A DNA stretch of 64,000 nt from contig MU623508.1 of the NCBI GenBank assembly GCA_025201765.1, positions 1 to 64,000 of the forward strand, in the 5' to 3' direction. A program made the translations under genes and the position numbers. The DNA comes from Daldinia sp. FL1419 (taxonomy: Eukaryota; Ascomycota; Sordariomycetes; Xylariales; Hypoxylaceae). Each line of letters begins with the position of its first letter. Position 1 is the first letter of the stretch. Below, one piece after another: positions 37,636 through 50,984 of this stretch. The notes beneath the pieces are model-generated. The model did not search any database. It had not been told where the DNA came from and was given only the letters and a program-made list of their open reading frames with translations.

Positions 37636-40600
37636 TATTTATTTATTATTTATTTATTACTACCCCAATTTACCTAAAATATATTATAGATATCTAATCC
37701 ATCTTTTGGTATTTATTCCAGGTAAGAATCATATTCCAGAGAAAACCTATCCACTACCTATCTAAATAAACTACATTATTATAACTTTAATTTCACTTTA
37801 TATTTCTATTAAAACTTACCTTCCAATAAAAATAATTAAACTTTAATATAAAAAAAAACATTTTATATGTTATAATACTAATTACATAAAATAATATGGC
37901 AATAATTTATATATGAAGCAATAATAAAGTCTAAAATGGTTTTATTATTTTTTTCAATAAATAATAAAAATGTTTTCCAACTGGAACTACCCTGAAAAAA
38001 GCAACAGATCCCCCAGGAGTACCGCATAAATTGCACACAAGATTATATAATCACTATAACATACTAGAACGCAGGAAAAAGTTATTAAATCATATTTCAA
38101 ACCCTTAAAGATAAAGGAATATCAAATGTCATAACTATTTAAAAACCTTATTTTAATAATAAAAAATCAGATTATCCCTAATTTAATAATTATAAACTAA
38201 TATAATATAATATAAATTAAACTACAATTTACATACACAAAAAAATCAACTTAAAAAATTAGAAAAAAGAAATAAGTTATAACTAAATTACAATATCAAC
38301 CCAAATAAGGTCCAATACCCTCACTATATAATTAATATACATAAAATCAAACTCTAACCACAAACACTTACCATTACCAAAATTAATATTAAAAAACCCT
38401 TATAACATAAATATAATAATAAAAAACTTCAACACACATCATTCCCTGTAGGATAAAAAAGAAAAGACATTTTGACACACTTCCAAAATCCTTGAACTAA
38501 CAATCTATTAAAATTTCAAACTCACTACAAAAACAGATACAATAACCAAACAAACATAAGATTATAAAAATTTAATACTAAACCTGGCATAAGTAAACAA
38601 AAAACTCAAATACTCAAGATTAAAGCCTCTTAACTAAAAAAAATCTAATCACATCACTTAATACCTCAACATTATCGTATTATATCCAAACCCAATCCAA
38701 AACCAACCTAAACTAAAAAGTTAAACATAAAAACACCTAAACAAAAAATTTATAAAAACAAAAATATAAAATATAAACATACTAAAAAAAATAAATAATC
38801 CTAAAAAACTTAACAAATATATAAACTATTTTACTAAAAAACTAAAAAAAATTACTTCAACTATAACCCCGCACCACGCCCAACCCATAACACAACCAAC
38901 ACCATAATAAAATAACAAAATTAAAACACTCCATAAAAAAACAAAAAAAATACATAAACAATAAACAAACCAAAAAACATAAAAATATTAAGAAACCCTT
39001 AATAAAACTCAAATAATATTAAAGAAAACCATAAACAAAACCAAAAAAAATAATTAAAAATTAACCCTAACAAAAATTTTAAAAAATAATAAAATCTTAT
39101 AAAAAATAAAAAGATAAGCCAAATTATATAACTAATAACCTATTAAAAAAAAAAACCTTCCAACACTACATCATCAACCCAACAAAAAACCGTAAACTAT
39201 AAATAAAAAAGAAAAAAATATAATATTAAGGGAAAGATTTTTCCTAAATCCCGCAACTAATTTATTAAATATTCCTAACCTTACTATATAACCAAAAAAA
39301 CCCTAAGAAAATAAATTCAATATATTTAAAAAAATAAAATTAAAAAAAATAAAAACAATTTTAAGAATAATTAAACCATAAAAAATTATTAACAAAGATT
39401 TATTACCAATGAAATTCTTTAAGATATATAAAAAATAATTATTTAAAATATTTATTATAATTACAACACAAAATTTCATATTTAAATACTACCTAAAGAT
39501 ATTTTATAAAATTATAATAATAATACTATTAAAACCTGAAAAATTTAAAGAAAAAAAAAATTTCTCAGGCATTTATAAACCAATATCCTTCTTAAAAACT
39601 ATAAGTAAAATAATTAAAAAAATAATAATAAATTATATTATAAAAATAGTGGAGTAACACCAACTACTCCCAAAAAATTAAATAAGGAATAAACCAACTA
39701 AATTTACAAAAATAACTATTAAAATGGTAATAAAGGCTATACATATTACATGGCGCATCAGCATTACAGCATCACTCTTACAACTAAACATTTCAGATGT
39801 TTTTAATAATATTATATTATAAAAGCTTATATATACACTATATTAGAAAAGGTACCCAATATAGGTAATAAATTAAATAAATAATTTTATAAAAAAATAA
39901 AAAATATAATTAATCTTTAATAATAAAAAAGGTAAAATCTATTCTTTTATTATAGATATCCTGCAAAATTCCCTATTATTACCTATCTTATTTATTATTT
40001 ACATAACCACCTTATATAAAGAGTTAAACCAAGAAGGTATTCTAATTATTAACTTCGTAGATAATACAAATATACTAATAGTAAGATACTCTATGGCCGA
40101 AAATTATGTTAAATTAGAATGAGCATACAGAATATGCTTGGATTGGGTACAGAAATACAACATAACCTTTATAATATAAAAGAATAAATTTATATATTTT
40201 ATAAAGGCTTATTAAATATTAATTATAAAAATTAAATTAAATAATATAATTATTAAACTTAAAAAAAATATTAAATTCTTTAAAATATAATTAAATAAGA
40301 AATTTAAATAGAATAAATATTTAAAAATAATTAAAATAAAAATGGAGAAATAATAATATATCCTTTCCAAATTAATAATATCAATATAAAATTATAATAT
40401 AACCTAAATAAAAAAGATTTATATAAAAGTGATATAGAATGTAATAATATATGGAATAATAGCATGGCATATTCCAAGCCAAAATTATAAGGTAAAAGGT
40501 ATTATTAAAAAATTAGATATTATTTAATTAGCTTGTTTATAGGAAATTGGTGGTGCATATAAGGTAATGGAAATATTATAATTAGAAATAAAGTTAAATT

Positions 40601-43600
40601 ACCCCTTAATATACCTCTATTTAAATATAATAGTAGTAATGGTTAAGTTTTATATAAGTAATAAAAATTTCAATTATAAGATTTAGGAAATAAGGTAGAA
40701 AATTCAAGAATAAGTAAAATTTTAGAAGTTTAGGAAATAATAAGATCTTCCTATTATTATTTAAATATTAGATATATATATTATAAAAGTTAAAATTAAT
40801 TAAAATATTAAATAGAAAGGATATTAATATCCCAAAAAAACTTTTTTAAACTATTAAATAAAAAGATAAGAATAATATAAGAAGGATATTATTATATTAA
40901 CAATTTAATTACTACCCCTTAACATAAAAATTAATAATTAATATTTTAATTTACAAAAATATAAAATATTAGTGTTATTATAGATATATACTAAAAAGAT
41001 AAAATTGAAAGTTTTTTTATTTAATAAAAAAGTTTTTAAAATAAATATTTTTAAATATAAATGTGGTAAAAGGGAAATAATATAATATATAATTTTTAAA
41101 TATCCTAAATATATTTTGGCACAGGCTTATCTTAGATGGAATTTAACCCCAAAAACCTTTTTAATTAATATAAATTATAAAAAAATGTTATCCAACCCTA
41201 ATAAAGCCTTATTAATAATCTATTAATTTTTTAAATAAATTTAATTATTTATGTATAAAATAACATTATAATTTATTTAATATAAATATTTTCAAAAATT
41301 TTAAATTAAATAAAAAAAATTTATAATTAAATAAAAAAATATAAATAATAATATATTAATAAAATCTTTTAAAAAGATTATATTTACCCAAAATTGTTCT
41401 GCATTTATTCCAAATTATATTTATTAAAATTATCCTCCTCCACATCCGCCTTTTTATCCTTTTCTTCATTTTTTTCGATTATATATATTAAGGAATCTTG
41501 TATAAAAACAAATGTATTCTCGAACAGAAAATTATGTTTGTTAGGGTTTAAGCCTAAATACACTAAAAAATTGTTAAAGATTTGTAGCGGATTGTTATTA
41601 GGGAATAGTAAAACATTTAATATTAATTAAATTTCTTAAATAAAAAATCGCTACAATAATAATATATGGGGATAATATGGATCGCCGGGGATAAAACAAC
41701 ATATATGCACTTCCTTCCAAAACTAATTCCCCTATAAACTTTATATTGTAGTTAGTAAGTATTAGCGGAATAAATATAGAACGGAATTATACCGCGAAAT
41801 AATCACAACATCAATAATACTAAAATAAATAGTCTTCCCGAGATTACTAGAATGTATAAAAATTATAGACCTAGCAAGTAAAAGACCAAATATAATAAGA
41901 ACAATTATTAAATATTATTAATAATCCCCTAATAAACTTTTTAAAGGTTTAAAAATCCTGGAGAAACTACAATAAAGCTTTAATAATTAATTTTTAGAAT
42001 TACACTGGAAAAACATAACCACATTCTTTATATGGTTCTTTATCTTTGGCGAGCAAATTATCTTTATAACATATAACTGTATTAAGATTATAATTCCAAC
42101 ACAATATAATATTAAAATATTATATTAAGTTTAAAACACTATAATAATCTCTAATAAAAGAATTAAAATATTTAAAAAAAATTAATAATAGGATAATATT
42201 AGAAAAATAATGGAATATTTATAAATATATAAATTTTTTTTTATTTAATGTAATATATATATAAAAGTAAAGTGGGTTTTTTAAAATAATACCAGATTGT
42301 AAATATAATAGATATAGTAATATTATATTGCAATATTATAGAGTGTAAGCAAGGTATATAAGAAAGATTAAGGTTGGTTGGGAAAGGTTATAAATTAATA
42401 GTACTGTTTTGAACCATTTTAAAAAATAAATATAATATTGTAATATTAAAAAGAGAATTATAAAAATAAGAATATATAATAACTTTTCATAAAAATATAA
42501 AATTATTTATATATATTTATACTTTGTATAAATTGTATACATTTTAACCTTCCTTTGAAATAACCTCTTTACAATATAACAACATTTTTATTATCTATTA
42601 AAAAAAAATAATAAAATTATTTTGGACCTCATCATTACCTTATACTTAGGCCACCACTATACTATTTTATATAATTAACATTATAACACATAAAATATTT
42701 TTCTATATTAAAGTCTAATTATTTTTATTAAAAGATAAATTTTAATAAAAATATAAGGTAAAATTAAAACTATAATAACATAATTTGTTCAGATAGGTAG
42801 TAGGTAGGTTTTCTCCAGAACACAATTCCTATCCAGAACAAATACTAAGAGATGGATCAAATACCTATAATATATTCTAGGTAAATTGGGGTAGTAATAA
42901 ATAAATAAATAAATAATAAAAATGTTATTATATTATAAAAAAGTTATTTTAGGAGAAGGTTGGGGTATATGTGGTTTGTGTAAAATATAAATATATATAA
43001 ATAATTTTACATTTTTATAAAAAATTATTATATATTTTTATTTTTATAATTTTCTTTTCAATATTACAATATTATATTTATTTTCTAAAATAACTTAAAA
43101 TGATATTATTAATCTATAACCTTTTTTAGTTAATTTTAATTTTCTTTATATATTTTATTTGTATTTTACAATATTATAATATAATATTACTATACTTATT
43201 ATATTTATAATTTAATATTACTTTAAAAAACCCATTTTACTTTTATATATATATTATATTAAATAAAAAAAGATTTATATATTTATAAGTACTTCATTAT
43301 TTTTTCGATATTATTTTATTATTAATCCTTTTTAAATATTTTAATCTTTTTATTGGAGATTATTATGGTATTTTGAATTTAATATGTTATTTTAATATTA
43401 TATTATATTGGAATTATAATTTTAATATAGTTATATATTATAAAAATAATTTATTTATTAAAGATAAAAAATTATATAAAGAATATGGTTATGCTTTTTC
43501 AATATAATTTTAAAAATTAATTATTAAAGTTTTATTATAGTTCCTCTAAGGTTTTTAAATTTTTAAAAAATTTATTAAAAAATTATTAATAATATTTAAT

Positions 43601-44228
43601 AATTATTTTTATTATGTTTGGTCTTTTATTTGTTAGGTTTATAATTTTTATATATTTTAATAATTTTGGGAAAATTATTTATTTTAATGTTATTAATATT
43701 ATAATTATTTTATAATATAATTTTATTTTGTATTTATTTTGTTAATATTTATTAATTATAATATAAGATTTATAAGGGAATTAATTTTAAAAGGAAATGT
43801 ATATATGTTATTTTATTTTTAATAATTTATATTATTTTTATATATTATTATTGTGGTAATTTTTCATTTAAGAAATTTAATTAATATTAAATGTTTTGTT
43901 ATTTTCCAATAATAGTCCGTTATAAATCTTTAATAATTTCCTAATATATTTAGGCTTAAATTTTAATAAATACAACCTTCTGTTCAAGAATACACTCGCC
44001 TTTACTTAAGATTTTCTGGTATATATAACCAAAGAAAATAAAGAGGAAAACATGGAGGCAGATATAAAGAAGAACAATTCCGACAAATACAGTTTGGAAT
44101 AGGTGCGGAACGATCCCGGGTAGATATAGTCCTTTTAGAGGACCCCACTAGTATGTTATTACTTATATCCTTTTATTTGATTATAGGTTCTTCTTGTTTA
44201 ACTTAAAATTTCTGGAAATATTTACGCT
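37636..44228 (-). mobile_element. LINE L2, carrying LINE L3
   Basis: Minus-strand 5'-truncated LINE of about 1.64 kb of its own sequence (37636-37974 and 42927-44228). Its TTTA-type tail lies next to LTR-D. Target duplication ATATATTATATT is at 37624-37635 and 44229-44240 (12 bp), in LINE L1. The 42927-44228 part is the reverse complement of about 41340-42600 of L3. 44045-44220 keeps unusually high GC for this block. Confidence 0.88.
37975..42907 (+). mobile_element. LINE L3, nearly full-length non-LTR retrotransposon
   Basis: 4.93 kb with a 19-bp target duplication AATAAATAATAAAAATGTT (37956-37974 and 42908-42926) and a (TAAA)n tail. The RT region is recognisable at about 39400-40500: PILFIIYITTLYKELNQEG (from about 39976) then the catalytic block FVDNTNILI (40054-40080), where FADD has become FVDN by C-to-T and G-to-A changes, and later CLDWVQKYN (about 40135) and a WHIPS stretch (about 40463). 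This order is that of fungal Tad/I-type LINE ORF2. The 3' part (about 41.0-42.9 kb) is a long UTR shared with all other copies. The first 1.4 kb is almost free of G. No intact frame remains; the 78-codon frame at 41394-41630 is chance. Confidence 0.85.
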
Positions 44229-44240
44229 ATATATTATATT

Positions 44241-45313
44241 AAATAAAAGAAAATTTATATATCTATAAATATTCTATTATTTCTTTAATATTATTTTATT
44301 ACTAATCTTCCTTAAATATTTTAATCCCTTTACTAAAAATTATCATAATATCCTAAATTTAATACAATATTTTAATATTTTATTACACTAAAATTACAAT
44401 CTTAATATAATTATACATTATAAAAACAATTTACTTATTAAAAATAAGAAACTATATAAAAAATATAACTACACCTTTCTAACACAATTCCAAGAATTAA
44501 TTACTAAAGCTTTACTACAACTTTTCCAAAGGTTTTAAATCCTTAAAAAATTTATTAAAAAATTATTAATAATATCTAACAATTATTTTTATTATATTCA
44601 ATCTTTTACTCATCAAATCTACAATTTTTATATATTTTAACAATTTCAAAAAAATTATTTATTTTAATATTATTAATATTATAATTATTCTGTAATATAA
44701 TCCTACTTTATATCCATTTTATTAATATTTATTAATTATAATATAAAATTTATAAAAAAATTAATTTTAAAAAATATATATATATATATTATTTTATCCT
44801 TAATAATCTATATTATTTTTATATATTATTATTATAATAATCTTTTATTTAAGAAATTTAATTGGTATTAAATATTTTATTATTTTCCAATAATAATCTA
44901 TTACAAATCCTTAACAATTTTTTAATATATTTAAATTCAAACCTTAATAAATATAACCTTCCTTTCAAGAATATATTCATTTTTATTTAAGATTTTTTAA
45001 TATATATAATTAAAGAAAATAAAGAAGAGGATAAAAAGGCAAATATAAAAGAAAGTAATTTTAATAAATATAATTTAAAATAAGTATAAAATAATCTTAG
45101 GTAAATATAATCCCTTTTAAAAACCCTACCAATATATTATTACCTATATCTTTTTATTTAATTATAAATTTTTCCTATTTAATTCAGAATTTCTGAAAAT
45201 ATTTACATTAAATAAATTATAATATTATTTTATATATAAATAATTAAACTTATTTAAAAAATTAATAAACCATTAATAAGATTTTATTAAAATTAAATAA
45301 TATTTTTTCATAA
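44241..45313 (-). mobile_element. LINE L1, second segment
   Basis: Continues the L1 sequence broken at 20639 (TATATATAT + ATTATATTAAAT restores the order seen uninterrupted in L2 at 43240-43265). It corresponds to the reverse complement of about 41160-42260 of L3. Because L2 is a paralogue next to it, 43.25-44.23 and 44.23-45.22 look like a tandem duplication but are two separate LINE copies. Ends at Helitron H1. Confidence 0.85.
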
Positions 45314-47666
45314 TCTATATCTTTCTTATTTCATTAGTTGTGCCACAATCCTAATTGACCAATCAATTTTCAAAGAAATTCCCTACAATTTCAGATGTTT
45401 TCAATTGCTATACAATAATTTTTGATTGGAAATATATATAATCTATCTCAAAAAACCATGAATTTGGTTATTTTTTAAATAATATCAATTATTAATATTT
45501 TTAAATAAATTTTAAATTAATATATTAAATCAAAATAATTAAGGATTTTTTTATACCCCGTACGCACACCTATAACTTTCCGTGGCGTACAACTTTTTCA
45601 ATTAAACAAAAACTTATATCAGCAAAATCCCCCTACAAATCGTTTAACCAGGGTATTAAACAAATACTCTAATTAATCAGGTGCTCTAATTAATCAAATA
45701 CTCTAATTAATCAAATACTCTAATTCAACAAAACCTCTAATTCAACAAAAACTCTAATAACTAAATACAAGGTAATTATATCCTAAAAAAAGGCAAGCAC
45801 TAAAATAATCAAATAAAAATCTAATAAAATTAATTACTAACAATAGTAACTAGCACTCAAAATAACATATTCAACTAAAAACAAAAAGATTATAAACTAT
45901 CGCAAGAAGCTATATAAAAGATAATACTTAAAAAAATCAACCTAATCAAACAAAAATTAATTCTTAAAAGCCTATATATTAAATAAAAACTCTAAATAAT
46001 TAAACAAAAACTCTAATACCTAACTCCTACAAAATATACCCTACACTTTAGCTAAACCAAAAAATTAAATAAAATAAAATATACAAAATAACTATATCCT
46101 AAAAAAAACATTAAAGTAATCAAATAAAAAAACTAATAAAAATAACTACTAACAATGATAACGCACTCAAAAAGTGGAAAAAACAATATATTCAACAAAA
46201 AAAAAAACCATAAACTATAATAAGAAATTATATAAAAGGTAATACTCAAAGATTTTGATCTGATTAAACAAAAATTAACTCTTAAAAACCTATTTACGTC
46301 CAAAAAAGCCTATGGAAACCCTAGGAAAAATTATTCTATAAAAACTAATAAAGTTTTGTAAGGTAGTTTTAGTTACGTAATTATATTACTCTGGTTCACT
46401 AAGATAAAGAATTTGATTTGATTAGACAAGAATTGATTTTTAGGGGCTTATATATTAAATAGGAGCTTTAATTGAACAGGAACTCTAATTAAATAGGAAT
46501 TTTAATAGCTAAATGCAAGGTAATTATATCCTGAGGAAGGTAGGTATTAAAGTGATTAAATAAAAAATTAATAAAATTAATTGCTAACAATAATAACTAA
46601 CGTTTAAAATGATATATCTAATTAAAAACAAAAAGGTTGTAAACTATCGTAAAAAACTATAAAAAAAGTTGAATAAATTAATATTAAAGAACTTAACCTA
46701 ATCAAACAAAAATCAACTTTTAAAAACTTATATATTGAATAAAAACTCCAATTTAAGGTTAATACTATTGAATAGGAGTTATAATAAAACCAAAATTCTA
46801 ATTGTTCCTACAGAAAATACCCTACACTTTAATTAAATAAATAGGTATAAATAAAATAAAAGATATAAAATAATTATATCCTAAAAAAAATAATAAAATA
46901 ATTAAATAAAAAATTAATAAAAATAATTATTTGCAATAGTAACTAACATTCAAGAAATAGAAAAAATAATACATTCAATTAAAAATAAAATCATAAATTA
47001 TTATAAAAGTTATAAAAGAAAATAATAATTCTATAAAACTTAAACTAATCAAATAAAAATCAACTCTTAAAAACCTATATATTAAACAGGAGTTTTAATA
47101 ACTCCTATAAAATATACCTTATACTTTAACTACCCCATAACAAACCAAAAACTATATAAAAAAGAAAATTCAAAATAACTATATCCTAAAAAGGAAAATA
47201 GAATGATTAGGTAGAATAAATTATTATATATAATTGCTTACGAATAGTAGCGCTTTATAAAAAATTATATTCAAAAAAAAACTAAAATTATACATTATCA
47301 TATGAAGTTCTATAAAGAAACTAATTGTATAAAACTTAAAGAGCCTGTACTAATCAAACAAAAAACACAACTCTTAAGAACCTATTTATATCCAAAAAAG
47401 CTGTAGAAATCTAAAAGGTTTAGCTTTAAAAAAATTAATAAAGTCTTTACAAAATAATATCTATTATATAAATATATTATTTTAGTTTATTATAATTTAA
47501 ATAAATTAAAATAATAAATATAATAATATTTATATTATTTTAATTTAATAATTTTTTTATTTAAAAATTATATTTATTATTAAATATTAAATTGATAATT
47601 ATAAAACGAGATTGATTAGTCCTAAAAGTAAAATTAGTTGCAAAACAACCAATCCAAAAAAATTAG
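45314..47666 (+). mobile_element. Helitron H1 (non-autonomous)
   Basis: 2353 bp. 5' end TCTATATCTTTCTTATTTC; 3' end a hairpin (ATTAGTTGC/ACAACCAAT arms at 47633-47641 and 47645-47653), then CC, seven A and TTAG (CTAG before RIP). The flanks ...TTTTTTCATAA and TTTATATTAATT join to the uninterrupted LINE sequence (complement of 41160-41190) with no duplication, so it entered between A and T. These are the diagnostic marks of Helitrons. Inside are a 350-bp unique 5' part with GTACGC...GCGTAC (about 45559-45590), the 17-bp array, then LTR-like units to about 47480. No Rep/helicase gene is present. Confidence 0.82.
45662..45763 (+). repeat. 17-bp tandem array resembling the LTR end
   Basis: Six units of 17 bp: AAATACTCTAATTAATC, AGGTGCTCTAATTAATC, AAATACTCTAATTAATC, AAATACTCTAATTCAAC, AAAACCTCTAATTCAAC, AAAAACTCTAATAACTA. 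Each resembles the complement of the Gypsy LTR terminus (TGAACAGGAGCTCTAAT) after RIP. A shorter version of the array is at about 60345-60400 in H2. Confidence 0.8.
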
Positions 47667-47909
47667 TTTATATTAATTAAAAAAACTTTTAAAGTTAAAT
47701 TTCATTTAAAACAAACTTATATTAAAATATATTTAAAATATTTAAAAATTATATATTAAATTATTTCCCTTTTACCATATTTATATTTAAGAATATTTAT
47801 TTTAAAATTTTTTTTATTAAATAAGAAAACCTTTAATCTTATCTTTTTAATATATATTTATAATAATATTAATATTTCATATTTTTATAAATTAAAATAC
47901 CAATTATTA
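47667..47909 (-). mobile_element. LINE L1, third segment
   Basis: Reverse complement of about 40930-41175 of L3, resuming exactly after H1. It is interrupted at 47909 by LINE L4. Confidence 0.75.
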
Positions 47910-49404
47910 CCTGAAGCCGAACAATATAAGAAGAACCAGGACTGGATCAAAAAGACATTCAGTTAAGAAGCAATTGGAGCGAACAAGATCTTCACGGTGA
48001 TAGCCAAAAGCCTAAGAATAACTAATAGGGCTTAAGCCTGGATACATTAGAAAATTGTTAAAAATTTATAACGGATTATTATTAGGGAATAGTAAAGTAT
48101 TTAATATTAATTAAATCTCTTAAATAAAAAATTATTATAATAATAATATATAGGAATAATGTGGATTGCTAGGGATAAGGCAATATATATATATTTTCTT
48201 CTTAAAATTAATTCCCCTATAAACCTTATATTATAATTAATAAATATTAATAAAATAAATATAAAATAAAATTATACTGTAAAATAATTATAATATTAAT
48301 AACATTAAAATAAATAATCTTCTCAAAATTATTAAAATATATAAAAGTTATAGATTTAATAAATAAAAGATTAAATATAATAAAAATAATTATTAAATAT
48401 TATTAATAATCTTTTAATAAATTTTTTAAGGATTTAAAAACCCTAAAAAAGCCATAATAAAGCCTTAGCAATTAACTCCCAAAACTATGCCAGAAAAGCG
48501 TAACCACGCTCTTTGTACAATTCCCCATCTTCAATAAACAAATTATTTTTATAATATGTAACCATATTGGAATTATAATTCCAATACAATATAATATTAA
48601 AATATTACATTAAATTTAAGATGTTATAATAATTTCTAATAAAAAAACCAAAATATTTAAAGAAAATTAATAATGAAATAATATTAAAAAAATAATAAAG
48701 TATTTATAAATATATAAACTTTCTTTTATTTAATATAATACACACATAAAAACAAAATAAATTTTTCAAAATAATACCAAATTATAAATACAATAAGCAT
48801 GGTAATATTATACTATAATATTATAAAATATAAATAAAATATATAAAAAAAATTAAAATTAATTGGGAAGGGTTATGGATTAGCAATATCATTTTAAACT
48901 ATTTTAAAAAATAAATATAATATTATGATATTAAAAAAAAAGTTGTAAAAATAAAAATATATAATAACTTTTTATAAAAATATAAAATCATTTATATATA
49001 TTTATATCCTGCATAAATTACATACATCCTAACCCTCCTCCAAATCAACTTTTTTATAATACAACAACATTTTTATTATTTATTAAAAAAAATAATAAAA
49101 CTATTTTAAATCTTATTATTACCTTACACCCAGGCTGCCACCACACCATATCACAAAATTTAGGTATTATAACGCATAAAATGTTTTTTCATATTAAAGT
49201 TTAATTATTTTTATTGGAAGGTAAATTCTAATAAAAATATAAAGTAAAATTAAAGCTATAACAACATAGCTTGTTTGGATAGGTAACAGGTAAATTTTCT
49301 CCGAAACACAATTCCTACCCAAAACAAATACTAAAAAATAAACCAAATACCTGTAATATATTCTAAATAAATCGGGGTAATAATAAATAAATAAATAAAT
49401 AAAT
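47910..49404 (+). mobile_element. LINE L4, internally rearranged short copy
   Basis: 1495 bp with a 15-bp duplication AAATACCAATTATTA (47895-47909 and 49405-49419) and a (TAAA)n tail. From about 48025 it matches the L3 3' UTR (41545-42907). The first 115 bp (47910-48025) do not match that part of L3, are far less AT-rich, and read in one frame as PEAEQYKKNQDWIKKTFS, a stop, then EAIGANKIFTVIAKSLRITN. This could be a piece of LINE ORF1 joined to the 3' UTR by deletion or template switching. Confidence 0.8.
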
Positions 49405-49419
49405 AAATACCAATTATTA

Positions 49420-49571
49420 ATATTTATATTAAAAAATAATAACCAAATTATTGGTATAATAATATCTTTTTATACCATTCTTATCTTTTTATTTAATAAT
49501 TTAAAAAGGCTTTTTTAGAATATTAATATCCTTTTCATTTAATATTTTAATTAACCTTAATTTCTATAATA
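49420..49571 (-). mobile_element. LINE L1, fourth segment
   Basis: Reverse complement of about 40772-40925 of L3 (TAATATCCTTTTCATTTAAT block). Ends at Helitron H3. Confidence 0.75.
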
Positions 49572-49706
49572 CTAGTTTTTTTGGATTGGTTGCTTTGCGA
49601 CCAATTAGCTTTTCAAAATTGATTAATTCTATTCTATAATGATTAATTTAATATTTAATAATAAATATAATTTTTATATAAAAAATAATATATTTTAAAT
49701 TTATAT

Positions 49707-50088
49707 TGAATAAGAGCTTTAATAGTTCCTGCAGGATATGCTTTATATTTTAATTAATCCATAATAAATCAGAGGTTGTATGAGTTAGAGGATATAAGGT
49801 AATTATATCTTAAAAAATATAATAAAATAATCAAATAGAAAAGTTGTTATAAATAATTGTTTAATAATAATATTATATAAGATAAAATTATAAGCCAAAA
49901 ATGTATATTATTTATATAAAGTTTTATAAAGATGATCTTTAAAGAATTGTATAGAATATAAATTGATTAGGTAAAAAAATAATTCTTAAAGGTTTATTTA
50001 TATTTAAAAGAATATATAAATCTTAAAGGGGGTAGTTAATAGGGTCTTTAGGGTAGTTGTTATTATATAATTATATTATTTTGGTTTA
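49707..50088 (-). repeat. Solo LTR (382 bp)
   Basis: TGAATAAGAGC to TTTTGGTTTA on the plus strand, flanked by ATAT on both sides (49703-49706, 50089-50092). It belongs to the same LTR subfamily as G3. Confidence 0.8.
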
Positions 50089-50149
50089 ATATATATATAA
50101 TTTTAATAATTTGTTTTAATATTATAATATATAAATATGAATAATATAT

Positions 50150-50585
50150 TGAATTAATGTAATATAAATGTATGGTTAGAATATATAATAGGGATATATA
50201 ATAGAAGTATGTAGTAGGAGTATGTAATAGGAGTTATTCTGGAGGATCCCTTAATAAACCCTTATAAGGTTTATATATACTTATTTGGATATATATAGGT
50301 TTTAGTAATTGTTTTCTTACTTAATTAGTATAAGTTATAAATAGTTCTTCAAAGATTGTTTTTATATAATTTTATATAGATAATATATATTTTTTTAGGC
50401 CTATATCTTATTATATGCATTATTATTATAGAATAGTCATATATAGTAGATTATTTATTTGATTATTTTGATATTTTTGTTAGGATATAGTTACCTTGTA
50501 TTTTTAAGTTTGTATAGCTTTTGGTTATTATAGGTTAATTGAAGTGTAAGGTATATTCTGTAGGAGCTATTAGAGTTTTTGTTTA
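50150..50585 (+). repeat. Solo LTR (436 bp)
   Basis: TGAATTAATG to TTTTTGTTTA, flanked by ATAT (50146-50149, 50586-50589). The 3' flank duplication also serves as the left ATAT of G3. Confidence 0.78.
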
Positions 50586-50589
50586 ATAT

Positions 50590-50984
50590 TGAACAGGAGC
50601 TTTAATAGTTCCTGCAGGATATGCCCTATATTTCAACTAACCCATATCAAGCTAGAGGCTGTATAAGCCAGAAGATATAAGGTAATTATATCCTAAAGAG
50701 GGGAATAGGTTAATTAAATAAAAATATTAATAAAAGTGATTATTTGTTAATGGTAATGTATTATAAAAAGATATTTTTAAGGAGGAGATTAAAATTATAT
50801 ATTTTTGTATGAAGGTTTTATAGAAGCGATCTCTAAAGAACTATATATGATTTGAGCTGATCAGGCAAGAAAACAATTCTTGAAAACCTATTTATATTTA
50901 AAAGAGCTGTAAATTTTAGAAAAGGGGGGGTTAATAGGGTCCTTTAGGGTAGCTTTTATTACTTAATTATATTACTTTGGTTTA
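50590..50984 (-). repeat. 3' LTR of G3 (395 bp)
   Basis: Starts TGAACAGGAGC and ends CTTTGGTTTA on the plus strand. The internal G run (about 50922) is shared with the other LTR. Confidence 0.88.

Noticed and set aside
43245..45215. Tandem duplication of about 985 bp
   Set aside because: The two halves are separate LINE copies (L2 and L1) made adjacent by the insertion of L2 into L1, with a 12-bp duplication at the junction.
45662..45763. CRISPR-like array
   Set aside because: Units are contiguous 17-mers without spacers, in a eukaryotic transposon.
45306..47674. 6-8-bp target duplications around H1, H2 and H3
   Set aside because: The apparent duplications arose because the first bases of the element (TCTATG) resemble the target. 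With the start moved to TC, the flanks rejoin exactly to the empty site with no duplication, which fits a Helitron instead of a TIR transposon.
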